Notes under the pieces: model-generated
What the model was told of the DNA's origin: nothing
Seen by the model: only the letters and a program-made list of their open reading frames with translations
Databases searched by the model: none
Shown: positions 44,946-56,076 of the stretch, one piece after another
Layout: each line of letters starts with the position of its first letter
Numbering within the stretch: the first letter of the stretch is position 1
Source: Teichococcus rhizosphaerae
GTDB lineage: Bacteria > Pseudomonadota > Alphaproteobacteria > Acetobacterales > Acetobacteraceae
Assembly (NCBI RefSeq): GCF_002631185.1
Contig: NZ_PDNU01000019.1
Location: 62,001 to 126,000 of the forward strand
Reading direction: 5' to 3'
Length of the DNA stretch: 64,000 bases
Position numbers and translations under genes: made by a program

Positions 44946-45545
44946 ATGACTGAAAAGAATGATCCCGTGATGAACGACCAGACCCCGCCCGCGGAAACGC
45001 CGGCCGACGCCACCGCCGCCGACCAGCAGCAGACCCCCGTCCAGCCCGCCGACGCCATGGCGCGCATCGCCGAGCTGGAGGCGGAGATCGCCCAGCTGAA
45101 GGACCGCTGGCTGCGCTCCGAGGCGGAGATGCAGAACCTGCGCGCCCGCACCAAGCGCGAGGTGGAGGATGCGCGGGCCTATGCCGTGCAGAAATTCGCC
45201 CGCGACGTGGTGGAGGCGGCCGACAACCTGCGCCGCGGCCTCGAGGCCCTGCCTGCCCAGCAGGAGGGCGAGGCCGAGCTGCTGGCCAAGCTGCGCGGCG
45301 GCTTCGAGGGGGTGGAGCGCGCCTTCCTTTCCATCCTGGAGCGGAACGGCGTGGCGCGGCACGATGCCGCCGGCAAGCCCTTCGACCCCGAGCTGCACCA
45401 GGCGATGGCGCAGCAGCCGCCGCCCGAGGGTGTTGCCGCCGGCACGGTGATCCAGGCCTGGACCCCGGCCTGGACGCTGAACGGCCGCCTGCTGAAGCCC
45501 GCCATGGTGGTGGTGGCCGGCGAGGGCGTTTCCGAGACCGCATGA
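44946..45545 (+). CDS. grpE: Nucleotide exchange factor GrpE
   Basis: This 199-residue protein releases ADP from DnaK. After an acidic N-terminus (about 35 residues rich in Asp, Ala and Pro) comes the long dimerisation coiled coil (MARIAELEAEIAQLKDRWLR, AEMQNLRARTKREVEDARAY), then the four-helix part with FARDVVEAADNLRRGLEAL and the beta domain with FDPELHQAMAQQP and VIQAWTPAWTLNGRLLKPAMV. Length is normal. Its stop overlaps the start of a GNAT gene (ATGA), which separates it from dnaK. A heat-shock promoter candidate lies upstream. Confidence 0.96.
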   Translation: MTEKNDPVMNDQTPPAETPADATAADQQQTPVQPADAMARIAELEAEIAQLKDRWLRSEAEMQNLRARTKREVEDARAYAVQKFARDVVEAADNLRRGLEALPAQQEGEAELLAKLRGGFEGVERAFLSILERNGVARHDAAGKPFDPELHQAMAQQPPPEGVAAGTVIQAWTPAWTLNGRLLKPAMVVVAGEGVSETA

Positions 45546-46189
45546 GCGGCGCGGCGGGGCACAGGGAGCCGGAAGGGGCGCCTCCCCTCCCTGCCCCGGC
45601 CGGCATGGCGCTCCGGCCCGTCGGGCCGGCCGACCACCCCGCCCTGCTGGCCCTGAACAACCGCCACGCCGAGGCGGTGAACGCGCTCGATGCCGCGGAC
45701 TTCGCCGCGCGATGCGCCGGTGCGCTGCTGGCGCTCGCCGCCTGGGAGGGGGGCCGCCCGCTCGGCTTCCTGCTGGCCTTCGGCCCCTCCACGCCCGAGC
45801 ACGGCCCCAACCACCGCTGGATGCGCCTCCGCCACCCCGAGGCCGCCTATATCGACCGCATCGTGGTGGAGGCGGCGGCGCAGGGCCGTGGCATCGGCCG
45901 CCGCCTCTATGCCGCGCTGGCGGCATCGCCGGGCGTGGCGGCGCTGGGCTGCGAGGTCAATCTCGATCCGCCCAACCCGGCCAGCATGGCCTTCCACCTC
46001 CGGCTGGGCTTCCGCCCCGCCGGCCAGGCCACCGACCCGCGCAACGGCAAGCGGGTGGAGTATCTCCTCTGCTCCGCTGCACGTTTTTTGCGCAACCAGG
46101 ACAAGTCGCCCTTGTCCGGGGCGGCGCGGCTCAATACATCGCAGTCACAACCGCCTGGCTTCTCTTCCCCGCCGGGCGGTCACCCCTAA
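45542..46189 (+). CDS. GNAT family N-acetyltransferase between grpE and dnaK
   Basis: This 215-residue protein has one GNAT domain. The acetyl-CoA-binding segment AYIDRIVVEAAAQGRGIGRRLY (QGRGIG in the Q/RxxGxG/A motif) is followed by EVNLDPPNPASMAFHLRLGF and VEYLLCSAARF. The first 25 residues are Pro/Ala-rich and the last 30 are low in structure and may be read from sequence that also serves as the dnaK promoter region. It is translationally coupled to grpE by ATGA and ends 78 bases before dnaK. Possible acceptors are a chaperone, a client protein or a small molecule; the sequence does not decide. Confidence 0.85.
   Translation: MSGAAGHREPEGAPPLPAPAGMALRPVGPADHPALLALNNRHAEAVNALDAADFAARCAGALLALAAWEGGRPLGFLLAFGPSTPEHGPNHRWMRLRHPEAAYIDRIVVEAAAQGRGIGRRLYAALAASPGVAALGCEVNLDPPNPASMAFHLRLGFRPAGQATDPRNGKRVEYLLCSAARFLRNQDKSPLSGAARLNTSQSQPPGFSSPPGGHP
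46099..46117 (+). other. Inverted repeat near the end of the GNAT gene, upstream of dnaK
   Basis: GGACAAG and CTTGTCC form a perfect 7-bp inverted repeat with a 5-base spacer, about 150 bases upstream of dnaK. The CTTG (46111-46114) with CAATACAT 17 bases on could also be read as a weak RpoH promoter. A hairpin, operator or chance are all possible. Confidence 0.3.
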
Positions 46190-46267
46190 CACCCGCCTGA
46201 TGAGAACAGGGGATGGGCGCGGCGCCAGAGACAGGGCCGCCCTCATCCGCCGCAAAGGAGAACTCGG

Positions 46268-48193
<1,926 letters not shown>

Positions 48194-48285
48194 GGCGCCA
48201 CGCGCTGAACTGAATATCGGGCGCCCGGCTCCGGCGACGGGGTCGGGCGCATCGTCGTTCCGGAGCTTGGGGGACAGGCCGCACC

Positions 48286-49449
48286 ATGGCCAAGAAGGAC
48301 TATTACGAGACCCTGGGCGTGGCCCGGGGGGCGAGCGAGGATGAGCTGAAGAAGGCTTACCGCAAGCTCGCCATGAAGTATCACCCGGACCGCAACCCGG
48401 GCGACAAGGCGGCCGAGACCTCCTTCAAGGAGGTGAACGAGGCCTATGACGTGCTGAAGGACGCCGAGAAGCGCGCCGCCTATGACCGCTTCGGCCATGC
48501 CGCCTTCGAGGGTGGCGGGGGCGGCGGGCCGGGCGCGGGCGGCTTCGGCGGCAATCCGTTCGGCGGCGGCGGCTTCGAGGACATCTTCGCCGAGATGTTC
48601 GGCCAGTTCGGCGGCGGCGCCGGGCGGCGCGGCGGCGGGGCGGCCACCGGCCGGGGCGCGGACCTGCGCCACGCGGTGGAGATCTCGCTGGAGGAGGCCT
48701 TCGCCGGCAGCCGCAAGACCATCCGCGTGCCCACCAGCGTGCAGTGCGATGCCTGCGACGGCACCGGCGCCGAGGGCAAGGCCAGCAGCGCGCAGCAGAC
48801 CTGCACGACCTGCGCCGGCGCCGGCAAGGTGCGGGCGCAGCAGGGCTTCTTCCTGATCGAGCGCACCTGCCCCACCTGCGGCGGCACCGGCCGCGTCATC
48901 AAGAACCCCTGCAAGGTCTGCCAGGGCGCGGGCCGCGTGCAGCGCGAGCGCACGCTCAACGTCACCATCCCGGCCGGGGTGGAGGACGGCACGCGCATCC
49001 GCCTCTCGGGCGAGGGCGAGGCCGGGCTGCGCGGCGCGCCGGCGGGCGACCTCTACGTGGACATCTCGGTGCGGCCCCATGCGCTGTTCCAGCGCGACGG
49101 CGCCAACATCTATGTCCGCGTGCCGCTGCGCATGACGCAGGCCGCGCTGGGCGGGGCGGTCGAGGTGCCCACCATCGATGGCGGGCGCTCGCGCGTCACC
49201 ATCCCCGCCGGCACCCAGACGGGCGACCAGTTCCGCCTGCGCGGCAAGGGCTTCTCCGTGCTGCGCTCGGCGGCGCGGGGCGACATGTATGTACAGGTGG
49301 CCGTGGAAACCCCGCAGAACCTCACTGCCCGCCAGCGCGAGCTGCTGGAGCAGTTCGAGGGCGAGGTCGGGCAGAACGGCAATTCGTCGCCCGAGAGCGA
49401 GGGCTTCTTCGCCAAGGTGAAGGATTTCTGGGACGGGCTGGGCCGCTAG
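48286..49449 (+). CDS. dnaJ: Chaperone protein DnaJ (Hsp40)
   Basis: This 387-residue type A J protein stimulates DnaK. The J domain has [20 protein letters not shown] and the HPD motif in [12 protein letters not shown] Gly/Phe-rich linker ([20 protein letters not shown]) follows. The zinc domain has four CxxCxGxG motifs: [24 protein letters not shown] and CKVCQGAG. The C-terminal substrate domains and KDFWDGLG tail close the protein. It is 92 bases downstream of dnaK, probably in the same transcript. Confidence 0.97.
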   Translation: MAKKDYYETLGVARGASEDELKKAYRKLAMKYHPDRNPGDKAAETSFKEVNEAYDVLKDAEKRAAYDRFGHAAFEGGGGGGPGAGGFGGNPFGGGGFEDIFAEMFGQFGGGAGRRGGGAATGRGADLRHAVEISLEEAFAGSRKTIRVPTSVQCDACDGTGAEGKASSAQQTCTTCAGAGKVRAQQGFFLIERTCPTCGGTGRVIKNPCKVCQGAGRVQRERTLNVTIPAGVEDGTRIRLSGEGEAGLRGAPAGDLYVDISVRPHALFQRDGANIYVRVPLRMTQAALGGAVEVPTIDGGRSRVTIPAGTQTGDQFRLRGKGFSVLRSAARGDMYVQVAVETPQNLTARQRELLEQFEGEVGQNGNSSPESEGFFAKVKDFWDGLGR

Positions 49450-49537
49450 CAACACGCCACCGGCCGGGGGGAGGCGCGGCCTCCCCTGCTTTCCCATCCA
49501 CCGCCGGGGTGGCAGGGTGGCGCCCGCCACCGCCTCT

Positions 49538-49553
49538 TGTTTCACGGGAAACA
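49538..49553. other. parS-like site in front of dapB
   Basis: TGTTTCACGGGAAACA matches the parS consensus at 15 of 16 positions; the single change is in the central CACGTG. It lies two bases before the dapB ATG, so it includes the likely ribosome-binding segment GGGAAAC. It is about 15 kb from the two parS sites at rsmG. Confidence 0.55.
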
Positions 49554-49555
49554 GC

Positions 49556-50296
49556 ATGACGCTCCGCATCGGCATCGCCGGCATCTCCGGCCGCATGGGC
49601 AGGCTCCTTTCCGAGGAAGTGGCGGCGGCGGGCGCCACACTGGCGGGCGGCACCGGCCGCAATGACGACGCCGAGGCGCTTTTCGCCGGCAGCGACGCGG
49701 TGATCGACTTCACCAACGCCGCCACGGCGGAAGCGCATGCGGCGCTGGCCGCGCGGCACGGCAGGCCGCTCATCCTGGGCTCCTCCGGCCTTTCGTCCAC
49801 GCAGGAGGCGGCGGTGGCCGAGGCCGCGCGCAGCGTGCCGGTGGTCTATGCCGCTAACTTCTCGCCGGGCGTCGCGCTGCTCTTCGCCATGGCCGAGCGC
49901 ATGGCCGCCGTCCTGCCGCCCGAGCAGTACGATGCCGAGATCGTCGAGATGCACCACCGGCAGAAGGTGGACGCCCCCTCCGGCACCGCCATCGGCCTTG
50001 GCCGCGCCGTGGCGCGCGGGCGCGGCAGGACGCTGGAGGAGGTCGGCATGGAAAGCGGGCGGGACGGCCACACCGGCCCCCGCGCCACCGGCCCGATCGG
50101 CTTCGCGGCGCTGCGCGGCGGGCAGGTGGTGGGCGAGCACACCCTGCTCTTCGCCGCCGGCAGCGAGCACATCGCCCTCACCCACCGCTCCTTCGACCGG
50201 CGCGTCTATGCCACCGGGGCGGTGCGGGCGGCGCTGTGGGCGGCGAAGCAGCCGCCCGGGCTCTACGACATGAAGCATGTGCTGGGGATGGGCTGA
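49556..50296 (+). CDS. dapB: 4-hydroxy-tetrahydrodipicolinate reductase
   Basis: The 246-residue enzyme carries out the second dedicated step of lysine and meso-diaminopimelate synthesis, using NAD(P)H. It starts with the nucleotide-binding RIGIAGISGRMGRLLSEEV (GxxGxxG form), then has the VIDFTNAATAEAHAALA segment and the catalytic EIVEMHHRQKVDAPSGTA (His-His-Arg, Lys and GTA phosphate contact). The C-terminal GEHTLLFAAGSEHIALTHRS and IYATGAV-like RVYATGAVRAALW are also as expected. The ATG at 49556 fits the family start; a longer frame upstream has no similarity. The upstream region contains a parS-like sequence. Confidence 0.96.
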   Translation: MTLRIGIAGISGRMGRLLSEEVAAAGATLAGGTGRNDDAEALFAGSDAVIDFTNAATAEAHAALAARHGRPLILGSSGLSSTQEAAVAEAARSVPVVYAANFSPGVALLFAMAERMAAVLPPEQYDAEIVEMHHRQKVDAPSGTAIGLGRAVARGRGRTLEEVGMESGRDGHTGPRATGPIGFAALRGGQVVGEHTLLFAAGSEHIALTHRSFDRRVYATGAVRAALWAAKQPPGLYDMKHVLGMG

Positions 50297-50482
50297 GCCC
50301 GTCCCGGGGCGGCCGCGCCGCCTCCCCCCTTGTGTGGCGGGGCCGTGAAACGCGGCTCTGCCCTGCCCCTTCCTCCCTTGACCCCCCGTGCGGCGCTTGC
50401 GAAACAGCCCGGCCGCGATTCCGCGGGGGATAGCCAGGCCGGGGCGAGCCGGTCGCCATCGCGACAAGAGGACGATAAGGCC

Positions 50483-51670
50483 ATGCGCGACAAGGGCGAA
50501 TATCTGTTCACCTCGGAGTCCGTCTCCGAAGGCCACCCCGACAAGGTTGCCGACCGCATCAGCGACACGGTGCTGGACGCCTTCCTGGAAGCCGACCCGT
50601 ATGCCCGCGTGGCCTGCGAGACGCTGGTCACCACCAACCGCATCATCCTGGCCGGCGAGACGCGCGGCCCGGCGAGCGTGACGCCCGAGCTGCTGATGCA
50701 CCTCGCGCGCATGGCCGTGCACGACATCGGCTACGACCAGGAGGGCTTCTCCTGGAAGAACGCCGAGGTGGCCTGCCACCTGCACGCGCAGTCCGCGCAC
50801 ATCGCCCAGGGCGTCGACGCCGCCGGCGAGAAGGACGAGGGCGCGGGCGACCAGGGCATCATGTTCGGCTATGCCTGCACCGAGACGCCGGACCTGATGC
50901 CGGCGCCGCTCTACTATGCCCACCTGATCCTGCGCCGCATCGCCGAGCGCCGCCGCACCAACGACAAGTCGGTGGCCGGCCTGCTGCCTGACGCCAAGAG
51001 CCAGGTCACGCTGCGCTACGTCGATGGCAAGCCGGTGGGCGTCGCCTCCGTCGTCGTCTCCACCCAGCATGAGGAGGGGATGACGCAGGAGCAGGTGCGC
51101 GAGCTGGTGCGGCCGATCGTCGAGACCAGCCTCCCCGCCGGCTGGAGCGTGCCGGAGGAGGAGTTCTACGTGAACCCGACCGGCACCTTCGTCATCGGTG
51201 GCCCGGACGGCGATTGCGGCCTGACGGGGCGCAAGATCATCGTCGATACCTATGGCGGCGCGGCGCCCCATGGCGGCGGCGCCTTCTCCGGCAAGGACCC
51301 GACCAAGGTGGACCGCTCGGCCGCCTATGCCTGCCGCTACTTGGCCAAGAACGTGGTGGCCGCGGGCCTGGCCGAGCGCTGCACCATCCAGGTCTCCTAC
51401 GCGATCGGCGTCTCCAAGCCGCTCTCGGTGTATTTCGACCTGCACGGCACGGGGCGCGACATCGACGAGGTGAAGCTGGCCAAGGTCGTCAACGAGATGG
51501 TCAACCTCTCGCCGCGCGGCATCCGCGAGCACCTGCACCTGAACCGCGCCATCTACGCGCCGACCTCGGCCTATGGCCATTTCGGCCGCACGCCGGACCT
51601 GGAGAAGGGCACCTTCACCTGGGAAAAGACGGATCTGGCGGCCGAGCTGAAGCGCGCCTTCGGCCGCTGA
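50483..51670 (+). CDS. metK: S-adenosylmethionine synthase
   Basis: The 395-residue enzyme makes SAM from methionine and ATP. Motifs include [20 protein letters not shown], the ATP loop [17 protein letters not shown], and the phosphate-binding [19 protein letters not shown]. The C-terminus has [19 protein letters not shown]. The ATG at 50483 follows AAGAGGACGATAAGG. The 186-base leader was examined for a SAM-type riboswitch and none was recognised. A terminator hairpin follows the stop; trmB is 106 bases downstream. The methyl donor made here is used by the adjacent tRNA methyltransferase. Confidence 0.97.
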   Translation: MRDKGEYLFTSESVSEGHPDKVADRISDTVLDAFLEADPYARVACETLVTTNRIILAGETRGPASVTPELLMHLARMAVHDIGYDQEGFSWKNAEVACHLHAQSAHIAQGVDAAGEKDEGAGDQGIMFGYACTETPDLMPAPLYYAHLILRRIAERRRTNDKSVAGLLPDAKSQVTLRYVDGKPVGVASVVVSTQHEEGMTQEQVRELVRPIVETSLPAGWSVPEEEFYVNPTGTFVIGGPDGDCGLTGRKIIVDTYGGAAPHGGGAFSGKDPTKVDRSAAYACRYLAKNVVAAGLAERCTIQVSYAIGVSKPLSVYFDLHGTGRDIDEVKLAKVVNEMVNLSPRGIREHLHLNRAIYAPTSAYGHFGRTPDLEKGTFTWEKTDLAAELKRAFGR

Positions 51671-51682
51671 GCCGCGGGCCAT

Positions 51683-51712
51683 GGGAGGGGGCACGCCCCC
51701 TCCCCCTTTTCC
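51683..51712 (+). terminator. Intrinsic terminator after metK
   Basis: A 9-bp perfect stem (GGGAGGGGG / CCCCCTCCC, loop CACG) lies 12 bases after the metK stop and is followed by CCTTTTCC. The T-tract is short, so termination may be partial. Confidence 0.55.
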
Positions 51713-51776
51713 CTGCCCTTGCCAGGCGGGGCGTTCCGGGAATGTTTTCCCCCGAATCCACACGGTTTTCCCCAGC

Positions 51777-52469
51777 ATGAGCGAAGCGCCGCCCCCTGTC
51801 CCCGACCGGCTCTATGGCCGCCGCCGTGGCCATCCGCTGCGGCAGCGGCAGCAGCGGCTGCTGGACGTCACGCTGCCCCGCCTCGCCTTCGATCCCGCCG
51901 ACCCGCTGGCCGCCTTTCCCGCGCGCCCGCGCGAGCTCTGGCTGGAGGTCGGCTTCGGGGGGGGCGAGCACGCGCTGGAGCAGGTCGCGGCGAACCCCGG
52001 GGCGGGGCTGATCGCCTCCGAGGTGTTCGAGAACGGCATCTGCTCGCTGCTGACGCGGCTGGTGCCGGAGGGGCAGGAAGCCACCGCGCCGCTGCCGCCC
52101 AATCTCCGCCTCTGGACGGAGGATGCGCGCCGCCTGCTGCGCGCCCTGCCCGAAGGCAGCCTGTCCCGGCTGTTCCTGATGTTTCCCGATCCCTGGCCGA
52201 AGGCCCGCCACGCCAAGCGCCGCTTCGTCCATCCCAGCATCATCCCGGTGCTGGCGCGGGCGATCCGCCCGGGCGGCGAATGGCGCATCGCCACCGACGA
52301 CCCCACCTATCAGGCCTGGGTGGCGGAGGTGATGGAGGCGCAGGACGCCTTCACCCGCGTCTCGCTCGACCTGGCCCGCCCCGCCGGCTGGCCTGGCACG
52401 CGCTACGAGGCCAAGGCGCTGCGGGAGGGCCGGCAACCCATGTACTGGGTGTGGCGCCGCCAGGGTTAA
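51777..52469 (+). CDS. trmB: tRNA (guanine(46)-N7)-methyltransferase
   Basis: This 230-residue SAM-dependent enzyme makes m7G46 in the variable loop of tRNA. The SAM motif I is LWLEVGFGGGEHALEQVAA, followed by GLIASEVFENGICSL, and the signature RLFLMFPDPWPKARHAKRRF (PDPWPKxxHxKRR). The C-terminal WRIATDDPTYQAWV and TRYEAKALREGR also match. The start at 51777 gives the usual N-terminal LYGRRRGHPLRQRQQRLLD. The order metK-trmB-rimP-nusA is common in alphaproteobacteria; here another gene is inserted before rimP. Confidence 0.95.
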   Translation: MSEAPPPVPDRLYGRRRGHPLRQRQQRLLDVTLPRLAFDPADPLAAFPARPRELWLEVGFGGGEHALEQVAANPGAGLIASEVFENGICSLLTRLVPEGQEATAPLPPNLRLWTEDARRLLRALPEGSLSRLFLMFPDPWPKARHAKRRFVHPSIIPVLARAIRPGGEWRIATDDPTYQAWVAEVMEAQDAFTRVSLDLARPAGWPGTRYEAKALREGRQPMYWVWRRQG

Positions 52470-52537
52470 GCTACCCTGCGTTGCAAAGCCGCCACGGTAA
52501 GGCATCTCATTTTTGAGGATTGATTCAGGGAATTGAC

Positions 52538-53080
52538 GTGCCCGTCACATCACGACAACGTGTGGTGGTGATGTCGCAGCCCTTTCCCGATCCCGAGCAT
52601 GAAGCGGGCCGCCGTGGCGCCGAGGCGCTGGCCGCCGAGCGGGGCGGGCACCTGCCCTGGTGCGGCCCCGCGGCCGTGGCGCTGGCGAGCGGTTGCAGCT
52701 ACGCCCGGGCCTGCGACCTGCTGCGCGCCGCCTCGCCCGCGCACTACCCTGCCACGGGCGAGATCGTCACCGCCTATTGGCGCGACGTGGTGGCGGCGCT
52801 GGGCATGGCCGGGGTGCGCTGCACCCCGCTCCCCCTGTCCGACCTTCCCTTCGCCGGCCGGCCCACCCTGCTGGGTCTGGCGCGGCGCGGCGGGCTGGAG
52901 CCCGGCCTCTATCTGGTGCGGGTGACGGGGCACTTCCTGCTGCTGCGTCTGCACGGCTTTGGCCTGGCGCAGCTGCACGACAACCGCCTTTCCGGCGCCG
53001 TGCTGACCGCCCGCACCCATGGCCGCTGCCGCGTGAGCCATGTGGCGCGCCTCGGCCGTGCGCTGCCGGCGCAGGGCTGA
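52538..53080 (+). CDS. Hypothetical protein, possible papain-like/C39-like cysteine peptidase fold
   Basis: I cannot name this protein of about 180 residues. It has a segment [21 protein letters not shown], in which Cys within WCGPAA resembles the nucleophile environment of C39-type and papain-like proteins, and later [24 protein letters not shown], in which a His and an Asp/Asn follow at the spacing of a Cys-His-Asn triad. The fold assignment is inference. No signal peptide is seen. The start could be GTG at 52538 (AGGGA six bases upstream), TTG at 52520 or ATG at 52571. It interrupts the usual trmB-rimP neighbourhood; its leader is less GC-rich than its surroundings. Confidence 0.7.
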   Translation: MPVTSRQRVVVMSQPFPDPEHEAGRRGAEALAAERGGHLPWCGPAAVALASGCSYARACDLLRAASPAHYPATGEIVTAYWRDVVAALGMAGVRCTPLPLSDLPFAGRPTLLGLARRGGLEPGLYLVRVTGHFLLLRLHGFGLAQLHDNRLSGAVLTARTHGRCRVSHVARLGRALPAQG

Positions 53081-53128
53081 CCCGCGCCGCGCCAGCCCCT
53101 GGAGATGCCGAGGGAAGCGCGGGTTTTC

Positions 53129-53157
53129 TTGTGTTTACCGGGGCGCCGGATTATATG
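53129..53157 (+). promoter_or_regulatory. Candidate promoter of the rimP-nusA-infB operon
   Basis: TTGTGT (53129-53134) and TATATG (53152-53157) are separated by 17 bases, in a locally AT-rich stretch between the preceding gene and rimP. Transcription would start about 53165, placing a terminator-like hairpin in the leader and excluding the ATG at 53155 as the rimP start. Confidence 0.45.
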
Positions 53158-53190
53158 AGCGGCAGAACATCTTCGCTGCACAGTCAGGGG

Positions 53191-53220
53191 GGTGGCCTTA
53201 ACGGGCCGCCTTTTTTGTTT
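53191..53220 (+). terminator. Terminator-like attenuator in the rimP leader
   Basis: GGTGGCC pairs with GGCCGCC (one G-T pair, 6-base loop) and is followed by TTTTTTGTTTTT. It lies directly at the 5' edge of rimP, after the candidate promoter and just before the coding part, as expected of an attenuator rather than an end-of-gene terminator. Confidence 0.72.
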
Positions 53221-53802
53221 TTGGAAGACGATCTTCCCCAGAACGAGGGCCTCGAGGCCCGCATCGCCGCCGCCATCCAGCCCACGCTGTCGGCGATGGG
53301 GTATGAGATCGTGCGCGTGCTGATCCAGGGCAAGCAGACGCCCACCGTCCAGATCATGGCGGACCGCGCCGATGGCCGTCCCGTGGGCGTGGCCGATTGC
53401 GAGGCGATCAGCCACGCCGCCGGCGCCGTGCTGGACGTGGACGACCCCTTCACCGGCGAGTGGAACCTCGAGGTTTCCTCCCCCGGCATCGACCGCCCCC
53501 TGACCCGCACCAAGGACTGGCTGCGCTTCGCCGGCCATGTGGCGACGGCGGAGATGAGCATTCCCTTCGAGGGTCGGCGCCGCTTCCGGGGCATCATCCT
53601 GGGCGCGGACGAGGCTGTGGTGCGGCTGCGGCTGGAGGAGGGCGCCGAGGTGGCGCTGCCCCGGACCGACATCCGCCGCGCCAAGCTGGTGCTGACCGAT
53701 GCGCTGATCGCTGCCACCGCGGCCGAGGCCTCCCGGTTCCAGGAGGCGGAGGACGACTCCGGCGAGGAACCCGGCCGCCCGCCCCACGCCAGGAGGAACT
53801 GA
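53221..53802 (+). CDS. rimP: Ribosome maturation factor RimP
   Basis: RimP helps assemble the 30S subunit. The conserved N-terminal domain is seen in [22 protein letters not shown] and [18 protein letters not shown], then [19 protein letters not shown] (the diagnostic EVSSPGxDRPL) and the SH3-like C-terminal domain; a charged tail follows. The start is uncertain. The frame is open upstream to an ATG at 53155, but that ATG overlaps a likely -10 element and would require translating a terminator hairpin, so a TTG at 53221 (193 residues) is preferred. No clear ribosome-binding site precedes it. nusA follows five bases later. Confidence 0.9.
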   Translation: MEDDLPQNEGLEARIAAAIQPTLSAMGYEIVRVLIQGKQTPTVQIMADRADGRPVGVADCEAISHAAGAVLDVDDPFTGEWNLEVSSPGIDRPLTRTKDWLRFAGHVATAEMSIPFEGRRRFRGIILGADEAVVRLRLEEGAEVALPRTDIRRAKLVLTDALIAATAAEASRFQEAEDDSGEEPGRPPHARRN

Positions 53803-53807
53803 GGACC

Positions 53808-55364
53808 ATGGCCGCAGACGTTGCCATTGCCCGCCCGGAGCTGCTGCAGGTCGCCGAGGCCGTCGCCCGCGAGAAGATGATCGAGCGGGACGAGGTGCTG
53901 GAGGCGATGGAGCAGGCCATCCAGAAGGCCGGCCGCGCCAAGTACGGGCACGAGAAGGACATCCGCGCCGTCATCGACCGCCGCTCGGGCGAGGTGAAGC
54001 TGTCCCGCTGGACCGAGATCGTCGAGGCCGAGCCGGTCGAGAACGAGGCGACGCAGATCCCGCTGCGCATCGCGCAGAAGATCCGCCCCGGCTGCGCCGT
54101 GGGCGAGTTCATCGTGGATCCCCTGCCGCCGATCGACTTCGGCCGCATCGCCGCCCAGACCGCCAAGCAGGTGATCGTGCAGCGGGTGCGCGAGGTCGAG
54201 CGCTCCAAGCAGTTCAACGAGTACAAGGACCGCGTGGGCGAGATCGTCAACGGCGTGGTCAAGCGCACCGAGTACGGCAACCTGATGGTTGATCTCGGCC
54301 GGGCGGAGGCCCTGCTGCGGCGCGACGAGACCATCCCGCGCGAGGCCTTCCGCAACGGCGACCGCGTGCGCGCCTATATCTACGACGTGCGCGAGGAGCC
54401 GCGCGGGCCGCAGATCTTCCTCAGCCGCACCCATCCGGGCTTCCTGGCCAAGCTGTTCGCGCAGGAGGTGCCGGAGATCTATGACGGCATCATCGAGATC
54501 AAGGCCGTGGCCCGCGACCCGGGCAGCCGCGCCAAGATGGCGGTGATCAGCCGCGACTCGAGCATCGACCCGGTCGGCGCCTGCGTCGGCATGCGCGGCA
54601 GCCGCGTGCAGGCGGTGGTGGCCGAGCTGCAGGGCGAGAAGATCGACATCATCCCCTGGTCGGCCGACAACCCGACCTTCGTGGTGAACGCCCTCGCCCC
54701 CGCCGAGGTCTCCAAGGTGGTGATGGACGATGACAGCAAGCGGGTTGAAGTCGTCGTGCCGGACGACCAACTCTCCCTGGCCATCGGGCGCCGCGGCCAG
54801 AATGTCCGCCTCGCCTCCCAGCTGACGCGCTGGGACATCGACATCCTCACCGAGGCCGAGGAAAGCGAGCGGCGGCAGGAGGAGTTCCGCAAGCGGACCG
54901 GCCTGTTCGTCGAGGCGCTGGACGTGGACGACGTCATCGCCGGCCTGCTGGTGACCGAGGGCTTCGGCTCCGCCGAGGAGCTGATCGAGGTGCCCGACGA
55001 GGATCTCGCCGGCATCGAGGGCTTCGACGAGAATGTCGCGGCCGAGCTGAAGCGCCGCGCCCAGGCCTTCCTGGACCGCCGCGACGAGCAGCTGGACGAG
55101 AAGCGCCGCGCGCTCGGCGTGGAGGACGCGGTGGCCGAGGCGGGTGGGTTCAGCCCCGCCATGCTGGTGACGCTGGGGGAGAAGGGCGTGAAGACGCTCG
55201 ACGACCTGGCCGACCTGGCGGCCGATGAGCTGATCGAGATACTCGGCACCGAGGCGGTGGACGAGGAAACGGCGAACGCCATCATCATGGCCGCGCGCGA
55301 GCACTGGTTCGCGGCGGAGGAGAAGGGCAGCGCCGAGGAGAAGGGTGACGACCAGCAATCCTGA
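53808..55364 (+). CDS. nusA: Transcription termination/antitermination protein NusA
   Basis: The 518-residue RNA polymerase-binding factor controls pausing, termination and antitermination. Order: N-terminal polymerase-binding domain ([20 protein letters not shown]), S1 domain ([21 protein letters not shown]), and KH domains ([20 protein letters not shown] with GMRG, and [19 protein letters not shown] with GRRG). Two C-terminal acidic helix-hairpin repeats follow, in the forms [16 protein letters not shown] and [19 protein letters not shown]. The leader AGGAGGAACTGAGGACC gives a strong start. Its last 20 bases overlap the next gene. NusA is known to autoregulate its operon in other bacteria, which fits the attenuator upstream. 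Confidence 0.97.
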   Translation: MAADVAIARPELLQVAEAVAREKMIERDEVLEAMEQAIQKAGRAKYGHEKDIRAVIDRRSGEVKLSRWTEIVEAEPVENEATQIPLRIAQKIRPGCAVGEFIVDPLPPIDFGRIAAQTAKQVIVQRVREVERSKQFNEYKDRVGEIVNGVVKRTEYGNLMVDLGRAEALLRRDETIPREAFRNGDRVRAYIYDVREEPRGPQIFLSRTHPGFLAKLFAQEVPEIYDGIIEIKAVARDPGSRAKMAVISRDSSIDPVGACVGMRGSRVQAVVAELQGEKIDIIPWSADNPTFVVNALAPAEVSKVVMDDDSKRVEVVVPDDQLSLAIGRRGQNVRLASQLTRWDIDILTEAEESERRQEEFRKRTGLFVEALDVDDVIAGLLVTEGFGSAEELIEVPDEDLAGIEGFDENVAAELKRRAQAFLDRRDEQLDEKRRALGVEDAVAEAGGFSPAMLVTLGEKGVKTLDDLADLAADELIEILGTEAVDEETANAIIMAAREHWFAAEEKGSAEEKGDDQQS

Positions 55365-56016
55365 CACCGCGCCGGCCCCCATCCCCGAGGATGTCCTCCA
55401 GGGCATCCCCGGAGAGGATGGGCCCGAGCCGGAGCTGAAAGGCCCGCTGCGCCGCTGCATCGTGACGCGGGAGAGCCTGCCCAAGGAAGCGATGATCCGC
55501 TTCGTGCTGGGGCCGGACCGGCAGGTCGTGCCCGATCTCGCCGGGCGGCTGCCCGGGCGGGGAATGTGGTTGAGCGCGCGGGCCGATGTGCTAGAACGCG
55601 GCCTGACCCGCGGCGCCTTCTCAAGGGCGGCCCGCGGGCAGGTGCAATTGCCCCCCGACCTTCGCGCCCGGATCGAGACTGGCCTCAGGGTTCGCATTCG
55701 CGACCAGGTGGGGCTCGCGCGCAGGGCCGGGCAGGCCGTGGGCGGTTTCCAGCAGGTGCGCGAATGGCTGCAGGCCGGACGGGCCGCCGTGCTGGTCGAG
55801 GCGAGTGACGGCAGCCCCGCCGAGCGGGCGAGGCTGATGGGGAGCCGGAAAGCCCCCGTGATTGATGTTCTGACGGCAAGGGAATTGGGCGCGGTGTTCG
55901 GACGGGATCATGCGGTGCACGTGGCGATAGCCCCCGGACGGATCGCCGACATGTTGGTGCAGGAGGCGGGCCGTCTGGCCGCTGTCTCCGGTATCGCGAA
56001 CGGAGCGGGGACGTGA
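55345..56016 (+). CDS. YlxR/RnpM-type RNA-binding protein fused to an L7Ae-like domain
   Basis: This 223-residue protein has an N-terminal YlxR domain ([22 protein letters not shown], then [19 protein letters not shown], with the family's RxCxxxR and GRGxW) and a C-terminal ribosomal L7Ae/L30e-like domain ([21 protein letters not shown]). Bacillus YlxR has been reported to modulate RNase P; alphaproteobacterial members are uncharacterised fusions. It lies between nusA and infB, as in most bacteria. GTG at 55345 follows GAGGAGAAGG and overlaps nusA by 20 bases. A role in rRNA or tRNA processing is likely but not shown. Confidence 0.92.
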   Translation: MTTSNPDTAPAPIPEDVLQGIPGEDGPEPELKGPLRRCIVTRESLPKEAMIRFVLGPDRQVVPDLAGRLPGRGMWLSARADVLERGLTRGAFSRAARGQVQLPPDLRARIETGLRVRIRDQVGLARRAGQAVGGFQQVREWLQAGRAAVLVEASDGSPAERARLMGSRKAPVIDVLTARELGAVFGRDHAVHVAIAPGRIADMLVQEAGRLAAVSGIANGAGT

Positions 56017-56076
56017 GCCCGGCAACGGCTCGCGATTGGATTGATGGCACAAGACGGATCGGGTTCAGGCGAACGA

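Noticed and set aside
50297-50482. Possible SAM-type riboswitch in the metK leader
   Set aside because: The 186-base leader is long enough, but I could not match a SAM-II, SAM/SAH or other SAM-sensing consensus; a covariance-model search would decide.
51736-51753. Further degenerate copy of the hairpin repeat upstream of trmB
   Set aside because: CCGGGAATGTTTTCCCCC has only a partial stem and no T-tract.
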